A DNA stretch of 55,197 nt from Candidatus Nomurabacteria bacterium. GTDB taxonomy: Bacteria > Patescibacteriota > Minisyncoccia > Phycocordibacterales > UBA9973. A program made the translations under genes and the position numbers. Below are positions 7,016 to 15,159 of this stretch, in pieces. Positions within the stretch are counted from its first letter, which is position 1; each line of letters begins with the position of its first letter. Location: NCBI GenBank assembly GCA_020851595.1, contig JADZCK010000016.1, forward strand, positions 1 through 55,197. Direction: 5' to 3'. The notes beneath the pieces were generated by a model. That model searched no databases and was not told the origin of the DNA. It saw only the letters and a program-made list of their open reading frames with translations.

Positions 7016-7018
7016 TTT

Positions 7019-7600
7019 TTACACTCTTTCTACGTATTCTCCAGTTTCGGTATTTACGCTTATTTTATCTCCATCTTTTATAAACATCGGAGCGTTTAGG
7101 GTAGAACCATTTTCTAGAGTGATTATCTTCATACCACCTTTTGAAGTGTCTCCGCGTACTGCTGGGGGAGCTTCTTTGACAACAAATTCCATCTTGATTG
7201 GAAGAGTTATTTTGATTATTCTCTCTTCATCTTCGTCATTTGTCCAGACTAGAGCCGTAACATTGCTATTTTGTTTCAAAAATTTTGTGGAATTTCCTAT
7301 AAGCGCAGCGTCGAGCTTGAATCTGTTGCTTTTGTCTACAGGATCACAGAACCAATATTCTCCGCGATTTTCGTATAAGAAAGTTACATCTTTTTTGGTT
7401 ACATCCGCTTCGTCGGCTGAATCAGAAACGTGATAAGTAGCAGGGAAGACCTTTCCAGAAATCAAACTTCTCAATTTGACTTGGTTTTGAGGTTTTCTTT
7501 GTTGAGTTCTAGCTACGTGGGACTCTACGACTTCACAAGGTTCGTCGTCATGAATAATTATTTTCTTTTCGCGAATTTCGCTGTATTCTAATTGTGACAT
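7019..7600 (-). CDS. efp: Translation elongation factor P
   Basis: The product is 193 residues when started at the ATG at 7600 (MSQLEYSEIREKKIII). EF-P binds between the P and E sites and relieves stalling at consecutive prolines. The KOW-like N-domain, the OB domains and the C-terminal GDKISVNTETGEYVERV are clear. The tip of loop I reads ARTQQRKPQNQ instead of the common KPGKG, is one residue longer and lacks glycines, so modification of the usual Lys/Arg residue may differ. An upstream extension of the frame (MCVDFINYS...) is not needed and lacks a conserved match. Confidence 0.95.
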   Translation of the reverse strand: MSQLEYSEIREKKIIIHDDEPCEVVESHVARTQQRKPQNQVKLRSLISGKVFPATYHVSDSADEADVTKKDVTFLYENRGEYWFCDPVDKSNRFKLDAALIGNSTKFLKQNSNVTALVWTNDEDEERIIKITLPIKMEFVVKEAPPAVRGDTSKGGMKIITLENGSTLNAPMFIKDGDKISVNTETGEYVERV

Positions 7601-7683
7601 AAAATCTATACTAACAGAATAATTTATAAAATCAACACACAAATATATTTTAGGATTTTTATCCTAATTTTTATAGTATTTTT

Positions 7684-8724
7684 CTATTCTTCCTCTGCGA
7701 ATTTTTTCTTGATTTCTTTTAGTATTTCTTTTGAGATTTTTTCGTTTTCTTTTAAGAATGTGCGAGTGTTGTCGTATCCTACGCCAAGTTTTATTTTCTC
7801 AGCTTTTTCACCTTCACCTTTGTAGAAATATGAATTACCAGTTTTTTCTATTATTTTAAATTTCTCTCCAAGGGCCATAAGTTCTCCTTCTTTTGAGATA
7901 CCTTCATTGTAAATAATATCAAATTCTGTTTGTTTAAATGGTGCAGCGACTTTGTTTTTTACTACTTTTACTCGCGTGCGTCCACCTACTACATCTTCTC
8001 CTTTTTTTATCTGAGCAATTTTGCGTATGTCTAAGCGAACAGAAGTGTAGAATTTCAAAGCTTTTCCTCCTGGAGTTGTTTCTGGATTGCCAAACATCAC
8101 GCCTATCTGCATTCTGATCTGGTTTATAAAAATAACAACTGTTTTTGACCTAGATACTATCGCGGTAAGCTTACGAAGTGCTTGAGACATAAGACGAGCC
8201 TGTTTTCCGACATGATATGCGCCCATATCGCCCTCGATTTCATCTTTTGGAGTAAGGGCAGCCACAGAGTCGATGACTACGACGTCTATTTTGCCTGTTC
8301 GCACCAAGCTTTCTACTATTTCGAGAGCTTGTTCACCATTGTCTGGTTGAGAAATAAGTAAATCATTAATATTTACACCGAGTTTCTTTGTGTATTCAGG
8401 ATCCATCGCGTGTTCAGCATCGATGTATGCGCAGATTCCACCAAGCTTTTGTGCTTCAGCCACAATATGTAAGGAAAGGGTAGTCTTTCCAGAAGACTCT
8501 GGTCCAAATATTTCTATAATTCTTCCTCGTGGAATACCACCAATACCTAAAGCCATATCGAGGCCGATAGAACCTGTAGGTATGACGTTTACATCTACTT
8601 TTGGTGAATCACCGAATTTCATTATCGAACCTTCTCCAAATTTTGTCTGGATAGCTTTCAGTGTGTCGCTAAGTACTGCTTCACCGACTGTCTTGTCTTC
8701 TTTCTTTTCTTTTTTCTTCATCAT
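7684..8724 (-). CDS. recA: Recombinase RecA
   Basis: The 346-residue protein forms ATP-dependent filaments on single-stranded DNA for strand exchange and SOS signalling. Walker [10 protein letters not shown] is near residue 75, Walker [11 protein letters not shown] near 145, and the DNA-binding loop region [22 protein letters not shown] near 200. The C-terminal domain is lysine-rich and acidic at the end. It is followed on the same strand by efp and preceded by a small membrane protein and ftsK. Confidence 0.98.
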   Translation of the reverse strand: MMKKKEKKEDKTVGEAVLSDTLKAIQTKFGEGSIMKFGDSPKVDVNVIPTGSIGLDMALGIGGIPRGRIIEIFGPESSGKTTLSLHIVAEAQKLGGICAYIDAEHAMDPEYTKKLGVNINDLLISQPDNGEQALEIVESLVRTGKIDVVVIDSVAALTPKDEIEGDMGAYHVGKQARLMSQALRKLTAIVSRSKTVVIFINQIRMQIGVMFGNPETTPGGKALKFYTSVRLDIRKIAQIKKGEDVVGGRTRVKVVKNKVAAPFKQTEFDIIYNEGISKEGELMALGEKFKIIEKTGNSYFYKGEGEKAEKIKLGVGYDNTRTFLKENEKISKEILKEIKKKFAEEE

Positions 8725-8737
8725 ATGATTTCTTTGT

Positions 8738-9082
8738 TTAATGCATTAATTTATAATTTTTTTCATCTGTATACCCAAATTTGTCTTCCGCTTTTATGGT
8801 GACTATATTATACCCCAATAAAAGGGAAATGGTCTCATTGAAATTTCCAGCTTGATCTATTGAAATTTCTCGTCCATTTAAGGTCAAATTTACAGCATTT
8901 TTAGCGTTTCCAGTTATTTTTATCACATTTTCTGATATTGTAGTGCCGTCTTGTATGTTTACATTTCTTATTTTTACTCCAAAAATTAAATCTTTAGATA
9001 TAAAAAAGGCGTAAATTATGATAAATATAAAAAAAATAGAAAGACTGCTTACTTTGACTATTTTCTTTATATCGTTACTCAT
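8738..9082 (-). CDS. Membrane-anchored protein with one Ig-like/Big domain
   Basis: The 114-residue protein has one N-terminal transmembrane helix (about 10-30, [17 protein letters not shown]) and an extracellular beta-sandwich-like domain ([38 protein letters not shown]...), similar in layout to glucodextranase-B/bacterial Ig-like modules. I do not recognise a specific function. It lies 14 bases downstream of ftsK and 13 upstream of recA, in the same operon orientation. Confidence 0.7.
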   Translation of the reverse strand: MSNDIKKIVKVSSLSIFFIFIIIYAFFISKDLIFGVKIRNVNIQDGTTISENVIKITGNAKNAVNLTLNGREISIDQAGNFNETISLLLGYNIVTIKAEDKFGYTDEKNYKLMH

Positions 9083-9096
9083 TTTAAGGTTTTTTG

Positions 9097-11310
9097 CTAA
9101 ATTACGTTTTCACCAGTTTCTGTGTGTTCCATTTTTTCGAGCACTTCTCGTGGTTTTGCGCCTTCACCTGGGCCTATTACTCCGCGTTCTTCTAGTTTAT
9201 CCATCAAGCGTGCTGCTCTAGCATAGCCTAATTTTAATTTTCTTTGCAAATATGAGGTCGAAGCCTTTCCCGCTTCTATCACACAAGCTCTGGCTTCTTC
9301 ATACATCTCGTCATCGTCTTCCATACTTTCATCTTCGAGAGAGCTTTCAAAAATACTTTTATCGGGGGAGATAGAGCCAGCCGTTAGGGTTATTTCTTCT
9401 GTTATTTCATCTTTATATGCGTCTATGAGGTATTTAACAACCTTTTTTACCTCTGCTTCTGATATAAATGCGCTTTGTAGGCGTTCTGGTTGTGCTTCAC
9501 CTGAAGAATAGAGCATATCGCCGGCACCTAACAGCTTTTCTGCACCTCCTGCATCGAGAATAGTGCGTGAGTCTATCTGTGAAGATACTTTTAACGCTAT
9601 ACGAGCAGGGACGTTTGCTTTAATAAGACCAGTAATGACGTTTACTTCAGGACGCTGGGTAGAAAGTATAAGGTGGATACCAACGGCGCGGGACATTTGT
9701 GCAAGACGAACGATAGCTGCTTCGAGTTCTCTAGGATACGTGCTCATTATATCTGCCAACTCGTCTATAATAATGACAATATATGGCATGCGATCTGCAT
9801 TTACTTCTTCCTCTACTCCTTCGCTGTTTGTTTTGGTTTTCTTGGGGGTCTTACTGAATACGTTGTTGTGGTAGGACTCTATATCTCGTACAGATTCTGC
9901 TTCCAAAATATCGTAACGTCTGTCCATTTCTTTTGCCGCCCATTTCAAGGCAAGAATTGTTTTCTTGGCTTCGGTAATGACAGGGGTCAGAAGGTGAGGA
10001 ATATTGTTGTAAAGAGTTAGCTCTACGCGTTTTGGATCTATTAGGATGAATTTCAAATCATCTGGGCCGTTTCTATACAAAAGGGAAGTAATCATAGAAT
10101 GGATTGTGACAGACTTACCAGAACCAGTAGTGCCTGCTACTAGAGCGTGTGGCATTTTAGCTAAATTACCGAATACCGCTTTGCCAGAGATAGAACGACC
10201 GAGAGCGGTAGTAAGAGGTTTTGGAGAATTCTGGAATTTTTCATCTGCAAGAAGAGTAGCAAGACCGACGATTGATTTTGATTTATTTGGAATTTCAATA
10301 CCGACGAGCGATTTGCCTGGTATCGGAGCTTCTATGCGGATAGGATGCGCAGCTAGAGATAGGGCGAGGTCATTTTGCAAACCAACGATGCGAGAGAGTT
10401 TGATACCCTCAGCTGGTTTTAATGCATAACGAGTGACCGTAGGTCCGACAGTGATCTCATCCATTTCTACTTCTATGCCGAAGTTTGCGAGGGTACGTTT
10501 GATGATGTTTGCATTTGCTTTGATGTCGCCGGTGTTTGGCTTACCCTTGTCTTCTTCAAGAAGCGAAAGTGGGGGAGGAACGTAAGTAGACACGAGCCCA
10601 CCTTTTCTTTTCTTTATCAGCATTTCTTCTTCCTCTTCTTTTTTCTCTGCTGGTTGTTCGTTCTTTTTACCGACTCCCAATGCATTTTTGATTTTCTCTT
10701 TTGTTGTCTCTTCCTCTTCTTCTGAAGTAGATTTTTCTACTTCTTCGATTTCTTTTTCACTTAGGTCTGTATCCGGAACTTCTTTTTCTTTCCTTGCAAA
10801 AAAAGACCAGATCTTTTTAAAGAATGGTATGAGGTCAAGCTTTGCATCAAACATTATCAAAATTGAAATTATCAAAAATGCTCCGAGGAAAACGAGACTT
10901 GCGTATTTATCAAACAATGACACGAAAGGCAAAGCAAAAATTTCCCCAAAAAATCCTCCCTTGTGATCTGCTGAGGCGATGTCTATTATTCCTAAGCTAG
11001 AAAGTAAAAACATCGCGCTACTCATTACTCGTGTCCATCCGATATTTGGCACTTCTGATTTTATAAAAGATATGCCAAGTAAAATAAAAAGTGTTGGTAA
11101 CAATATGTATCCTACGCCAAGTAAATAAAATAATTTTTCATAAGTAAATTCGCCTGCTACACCAGCAATACTAAATGGTGGCATAGACATTAGAAAAAAT
11201 AACGCAAAGACAAAAAAAATAACAGCAACAATGCCGTGTTTTGTGTGGTCTTTTAATCCAACAGCAGAATTTTTTTTGTCGTTTCTTTTCTCGTTTTGAT
11301 TTTTCGCCAT
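9097..11310 (-). CDS. ftsK: DNA translocase FtsK
   Basis: The 737-residue protein couples chromosome segregation to division. The N-terminus has about four membrane helices (about 30-170), then an acidic linker, the alpha/beta RecA-like motor with Walker A AGTTGSGKS (about residue 390) and Walker B VIIIDELADIM, and the C-terminal gamma winged helix (SYLQRKLKLGYARAARLMDKLEERGVIGP) that reads KOPS-like DNA signals. It is shorter than E. coli FtsK because the linker is short. The frame and start (ATG at 11310) are clear. Confidence 0.97.
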   Translation of the reverse strand: MAKNQNEKRNDKKNSAVGLKDHTKHGIVAVIFFVFALFFLMSMPPFSIAGVAGEFTYEKLFYLLGVGYILLPTLFILLGISFIKSEVPNIGWTRVMSSAMFLLSSLGIIDIASADHKGGFFGEIFALPFVSLFDKYASLVFLGAFLIISILIMFDAKLDLIPFFKKIWSFFARKEKEVPDTDLSEKEIEEVEKSTSEEEEETTKEKIKNALGVGKKNEQPAEKKEEEEEMLIKKRKGGLVSTYVPPPLSLLEEDKGKPNTGDIKANANIIKRTLANFGIEVEMDEITVGPTVTRYALKPAEGIKLSRIVGLQNDLALSLAAHPIRIEAPIPGKSLVGIEIPNKSKSIVGLATLLADEKFQNSPKPLTTALGRSISGKAVFGNLAKMPHALVAGTTGSGKSVTIHSMITSLLYRNGPDDLKFILIDPKRVELTLYNNIPHLLTPVITEAKKTILALKWAAKEMDRRYDILEAESVRDIESYHNNVFSKTPKKTKTNSEGVEEEVNADRMPYIVIIIDELADIMSTYPRELEAAIVRLAQMSRAVGIHLILSTQRPEVNVITGLIKANVPARIALKVSSQIDSRTILDAGGAEKLLGAGDMLYSSGEAQPERLQSAFISEAEVKKVVKYLIDAYKDEITEEITLTAGSISPDKSIFESSLEDESMEDDDEMYEEARACVIEAGKASTSYLQRKLKLGYARAARLMDKLEERGVIGPGEGAKPREVLEKMEHTETGENVI

Positions 11311-11368
11311 ATGAAGTTATTTTAACATATTTTTATATAAAATATTAAGAATAGTTTTTTTTAAAATA

Positions 11369-11460
11369 CAAAAAAGAAGTTTAGTATTTTATTCAGGTCC
11401 TCGGTTCTCCGGGTCCCTATCCCGGCCAGACCGTTCATAAATTACTAAACTTCTTTTTTG
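11369..11460. terminator. 18-bp inverted repeat with structured 56-base loop between divergent genes
   Basis: Arms 11369-11386 and 11443-11460 are perfectly complementary. Both arms carry terminal T/A runs, as in a bidirectional terminator. The loop contains CCGGG-TCCCTAT-CCCGG (11409-11425) enclosed by GGTC/GACC. The architecture copies the element at 6941-7015, down to the shared arm start CAAAAAAGAA. Here it sits between divergent ftsK and the regulator gene, where a terminator is not expected, so an insulating or RNA role is possible. Confidence 0.65.
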
Positions 11461-11481
11461 TTTGGCGCTTGCATTTTTTAT

Positions 11482-11501
11482 TGTCCTATATATAATGGAC
11501 A
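11482..11501 (+). promoter_or_regulatory. Promoter -10 enclosed in a TGTCC-N10-GGACA dyad
   Basis: TGTCC (11482-11486) and GGACA (11497-11501) form a perfect inverted repeat. The -10 box TATAAT (11491-11496) lies between them, exactly 6 bases before the ATG at 11503. A protein bound to the dyad would block RNA polymerase, so this is a probable operator of the following regulator gene. Confidence 0.6.
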
Positions 11502-11502
11502 T

Positions 11503-12345
11503 ATGTTTGGAGAAGAAAAAAATCTCAAGGACTCCTCAACTAACACAAATATAGTCATAAAAGACACAGCAACTTCTATTTCCTATAAAAAGACAAATAA
11601 GCTTGTCACTGCTTTGTATATGGTTACGGACATAATGGACAAAGACGAACCATTAAGAAATAAATTAAGGACACTAGGCATAAGTATCATATCAGACATC
11701 AGTTCTACTCCACATCATGCTTCGGGTAAAGTATCAGACACGATGTCCTTTTTAGATATAGCTAGAACGATAGGTATAATTTCAGATATGAATTACAGTA
11801 TACTCAAAAAAGAATTCATATTTCTCGATCAGTCTATAAGAGAATATACGGGTAATATTCAAAGTCTAAACAGAGAAATTAATCTAACGGAATTATTTAA
11901 GGAAGAAATACAAAATTCAGAAGAAAATTCAACAGAACAAAATAATTTTTCTAAAGGACATTATAATTCTATCGGACATCATGCACCAACCAGAATAGGA
12001 GTTCAAAAAGGCAGTACACTCTTGAAAGCTTTGTCCGATAAGAGGTTATTTACATCTACAAAAACTTCAAATATGCCCAATAGAAATGCTCCAGATTTAA
12101 ATAAAAATAATTTTGATTTATTAAAGAAACAAAGGCGTTTTGAGATCATAAATATGATAAAAAATTCTGGAGGAAATGCCACAATATCGGACATAAAAAA
12201 TGCAGCTCAAAAGACACCAGCAAATGCAGAATCTCTGGTGTCCTGTAGCGAAAAGACGTTACAAAGAGAACTCGTGTCTATGATATCAGACGGTGTCCTT
12301 TATAGAACAGGAGAGAAACGTTGGAGTAAATATTCTATAAAATAG
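11503..12345 (+). CDS. CPR-type regulator with C-terminal winged helix
   Basis: The protein has 280 residues from the ATG at 11503; a longer start at 11458 would begin inside the hairpin. The N-terminal helical part (NKLVTALYMVTDIMDKDEPLRNKLRTLG) and the C-terminal DeoR-like winged helix (SGGNATISDIKNAAQ...CSEKTLQRELVSMISDGVLYRTGEKRWSKYSI, about 215-280) match, from memory, a family frequent in Parcubacteria without assigned function. The middle is low-complexity. Twelve GGACA/TGTCC words lie in 11482-12298, in several reading frames, so DNA binding to its own gene is suspected. Confidence 0.7.
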   Translation: MFGEEKNLKDSSTNTNIVIKDTATSISYKKTNKLVTALYMVTDIMDKDEPLRNKLRTLGISIISDISSTPHHASGKVSDTMSFLDIARTIGIISDMNYSILKKEFIFLDQSIREYTGNIQSLNREINLTELFKEEIQNSEENSTEQNNFSKGHYNSIGHHAPTRIGVQKGSTLLKALSDKRLFTSTKTSNMPNRNAPDLNKNNFDLLKKQRRFEIINMIKNSGGNATISDIKNAAQKTPANAESLVSCSEKTLQRELVSMISDGVLYRTGEKRWSKYSIK

Positions 12346-12724
12346 CCTCTGAAATAGGCGGGTGATCAAAACTACGGGCTTGCTTTTTTGGTTAAAATAT
12401 GAGAGTATATACCTCGTGGATATCGCCTTACTTTTTTTAGCGAAAACTCGAATTTTTTAAGCTATTTTGCTTACTAGATTTGTGAGTTATCCACATAGTA
12501 TATTGCTCTATCTTAGTGCTCTATATTATAATGTTGTTGTGTATGTAGATCGCGTTTTTCATGTGCTCTATATTCACACAATTTGTTTTTATTTTCACTT
12601 TGTAATTGTTTGCGATTTCGTCGAAAAAATCTCAAATAATATCTGGTGGTAAATAAAAACCCATGTCTATGGCATGGTATGAAAGGTCATTGAAAATTGA
12701 ATAGAAAATTTTGTTCAGTTTTCT

Positions 12725-12755
12725 CCGCCAGATGGCGGATCCGCCTACTGGCGGA
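12725..12755. repeat. Tandem pair of GC-rich palindromes
   Basis: CCGCCA-GA-TGGCGG (12725-12738) is followed by CCGCC-TACT-GGCGG (12741-12754). Two perfect hairpins in tandem within AT-rich DNA are typical of REP-like or MITE-like units in CPR genomes. No transposase is near. Confidence 0.65.
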
Positions 12756-12860
12756 AATGTTAGTTTTGTCTCTGTTCATTATTTTCACAACCGCTAGCAT
12801 TATTAATTATTATTAGTTTATATGGCGGTAGAAATAATGATGGGAAAATATTACGCTTTT

Positions 12861-12900
12861 AGTTTTGTCCTTCGGCGAGAGCTCAGGACAAGTCGAAACT
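12861..12900. repeat. REP-like hairpin with CTCAGGACAAG core
   Basis: AGTTT/AAACT (12861-12865 / 12896-12900) encloses GTCCT/AGGAC (12867-12871 / 12885-12889). The core resembles the widespread CTTCGAC...CTCAGGA palindromic repeat. It is located about 35 bases before the S-layer-like start and would fold in its mRNA leader. Confidence 0.55.
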
Positions 12901-12933
12901 AATTAATGGCGTAGAAAAAAATTAGAAAAATTT

Positions 12934-15069
12934 ATGAGTATATTAAAATCAAAATTCTTTCTTGGAGTTATGGTTGTAGCAGTTATGCTTGTAGGCGTCG
13001 TTGCAGTTAAAGCAACTACAGCTTCAGCTGATTGTTCAATTACAACTACATTAAGAGTAGGTTCAAAAGGAGAGCAAGTTAAATGTCTCCAAGCAGGTTT
13101 GAGTCTTGTTGCTGATGGTAGCTTTGGTCCTAAGACCCAAGCAGCTGTCGTAGCTTGGCAAAAATCTATGGGATTAGTTGCCGACGGAATATTCGGTGCT
13201 AAATCTCGCGCAGCATGGACAGGAGTTTCCGTAGTTCCTGGTCTTCCAGCAGGTTGTTCATCAACAACTGGCTACAGTTCAACAACTGGTATGCCATGTT
13301 CTGGTGGATCATACCCAGCAGGATGTGCTTCAGGTTCTGGATACAGTACAACAACTGGTCTTCCATGTTCTGGAGCAGGTACATTACCAGCAGGTTGCGC
13401 TACAGCAGCAGGCTATAGTTCAACAACTGGCGTACCATGTACTTCAACTACTGGAGTAGCTCCAAGTGGTACAAACGGTTACTTGACTGATATCACAGGA
13501 GATTCTACAAACCGTGTTTCAACAGTTTATGAATCTGAAACAGATAAAGTAGTAGCCGGCTTCCGTGTTACTGCTCGCTTGGCTTCACAAACTGTTGACC
13601 GCGTTCGTGTTAAAATGAGAAACACAGATACTGGCAGTTCTTCTGCAAATCTTGCGAAATACATTTCAAGCGCATCGTTGTGGCTTGGTTCAACCAAACT
13701 TGCAACTATGTCAGTACTTGATGCTGATCGTTCAACATCAAATGACACATATACATTCAACTTCTCTGGTCTAAAGGCTTTGGTTAACAAAGATGAGATC
13801 GGTCGTTTCTATGTATCTGTATCCGCAAACGGTTCACTTGATACAACAGATGCAAGCAATGCTAACTGGGCAGTTGTATTCCCAGACGGTGGCGTAAGCG
13901 CATCATCACCAGATGGTTCGTACGATACTTATAACGTAGCAGTTGGTAACGTACCAAGCACCTCAACAGATACATCTTGGGGTTCTAACGTTGGATTTGC
14001 ATTCGGAAAATTCTCAGCAAACGGTGTTAAAGCAACTGTTGGTCTATCTTCAAGCAATCCTGCAGCCGCTACAATCGCTGTTTCATCAACAGCAGCAACT
14101 AATAACGTTACTCTTCTTAAGTTCACAGTTAAAGCTACAAACTCTAACTTGACTCTAAGAAAAGTTCCTATTCAAGTTACTTCTACAACAGCTGATGTTG
14201 CTTCAATCATTAACACAATCAAGTTGTTTAGAGGATCTACTCAAGTAGATTCAGTTGATGGTTCAGCTATCTATGACGTCAATAGCGGTGTTATCGATTC
14301 AACAGATACTACTTCTGTAGGTACAACAGGTGGATACTTGTTCTCAAACTTGTCATCTCCTGCTAACGCTATCAATTCTGGTGAGACTGTAGAATACAGT
14401 GTCGTTGCAGACTTAAAACAAGCTGATGGTAGTAACTACTCTGCTGGTGACTCACTTACAGCATCTCTTACTAATGCAGATGTTATAGTTACTGCTGGTT
14501 TGTCTGTTCTTGATGCAAACGGTGATCAACTTACAGCAGGTTCTACATACCGTGTAGGTTCAGCTGTCGGTGAAGTTCAAACACTACGTGTTAACGGTGT
14601 TAACACTGTAATGGGTACACCTTCTGTCAGCCACACTGAGAATACAAATGGTCAAATTACTTCTGTAACTTACACCATCCCTGTATCTGTAACTGCATTC
14701 GGTGATACATTATATCTTGGTCAGACAGCTCAACTCGCTTCAACAACAACTGCTTCAAACGCATTTGCTCTTGTATTCGAGAACTCATCTGCTCCAACTG
14801 TAGCTGTAACTTCATCAATGACGAACAGTATTACTCTCTCTTCAAGCAATGCTTCAATTGAGACTAACGGCTACCGTCTTGATAGTGGTACTACAAAGAA
14901 CTTCACTATTACTGTAAACCTTACAGATCCTGCAGTGTACAGTTCTTCATACCGAGTTCGCTTGGATGAAATTCGTACATTTACAGAAGCTGGCTTGGTA
15001 ACAGGTACAAATAATGATCTTCTACCACAAGCTAACTTCCGAACTGGTTTTCAATTAATTGATAACTAA
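12934..15069 (+). CDS. S-layer-like surface protein with peptidoglycan-binding domain
   Basis: The 711-residue secreted protein starts with a signal peptide (MSILKSKFFLGVMVVAVMLV..., cleavage near ASA-D). A PG_binding_1 domain follows (about 35-95; TLRVGSKGEQVKCLQ...VADGIFGAKSRAAW). Next come three copies of a Cys-pair motif (PAGC...TGMPC, PAGC...TGLPC, PAGC...TGVPC), then about 530 residues rich in Ser, Thr and Ala with beta-sandwich character. Codon use is highly uniform, with many GTT/GCT/TCA codons, which suggests high expression. It ends at a strong terminator. A role as major cell-surface layer protein fixed to the wall is inferred. Confidence 0.8.
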   Translation: MSILKSKFFLGVMVVAVMLVGVVAVKATTASADCSITTTLRVGSKGEQVKCLQAGLSLVADGSFGPKTQAAVVAWQKSMGLVADGIFGAKSRAAWTGVSVVPGLPAGCSSTTGYSSTTGMPCSGGSYPAGCASGSGYSTTTGLPCSGAGTLPAGCATAAGYSSTTGVPCTSTTGVAPSGTNGYLTDITGDSTNRVSTVYESETDKVVAGFRVTARLASQTVDRVRVKMRNTDTGSSSANLAKYISSASLWLGSTKLATMSVLDADRSTSNDTYTFNFSGLKALVNKDEIGRFYVSVSANGSLDTTDASNANWAVVFPDGGVSASSPDGSYDTYNVAVGNVPSTSTDTSWGSNVGFAFGKFSANGVKATVGLSSSNPAAATIAVSSTAATNNVTLLKFTVKATNSNLTLRKVPIQVTSTTADVASIINTIKLFRGSTQVDSVDGSAIYDVNSGVIDSTDTTSVGTTGGYLFSNLSSPANAINSGETVEYSVVADLKQADGSNYSAGDSLTASLTNADVIVTAGLSVLDANGDQLTAGSTYRVGSAVGEVQTLRVNGVNTVMGTPSVSHTENTNGQITSVTYTIPVSVTAFGDTLYLGQTAQLASTTTASNAFALVFENSSAPTVAVTSSMTNSITLSSSNASIETNGYRLDSGTTKNFTITVNLTDPAVYSSSYRVRLDEIRTFTEAGLVTGTNNDLLPQANFRTGFQLIDN

Positions 15070-15104
15070 ATAAGTTACAATTAAGCTAAAAACTTAGTTT
15101 AGAA

Positions 15105-15138
15105 AACAAAAAACCGCCCATTGGGCGGTTTTTTGTTT
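15105..15138 (+). terminator. Strong intrinsic terminator
   Basis: The stem AAAAACCGCCCA / TGGGCGGTTTTTT is almost uninterrupted, with a very short loop and a T-rich 3' arm. It ends the S-layer-like transcript just upstream of the next promoter. Confidence 0.9.
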
Positions 15139-15159
15139 TGTTTGCTATAATGTATTCAT

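Larger units (their letters stand above)
12346..12933. other. Long AT-rich gap upstream of the S-layer-like gene
   Basis: There is no supported gene in this stretch; short frames here lack conserved sequence. It holds a perfect DnaA-box word TTATCCACA (12487-12495), three copies of TGCTCTAT (12504, 12517, 12564), palindromic repeats (12725-12755, 12861-12900) and presumably the promoter and a long 5' UTR of the next gene. Only one DnaA box is present and no AT-rich unwinding repeats, so it is not a convincing origin. Confidence 0.5.

Noticed and set aside
12346-12933. Replication origin
   Set aside because: Only one DnaA box, no repeated unwinding element and no dnaA/dnaN nearby.
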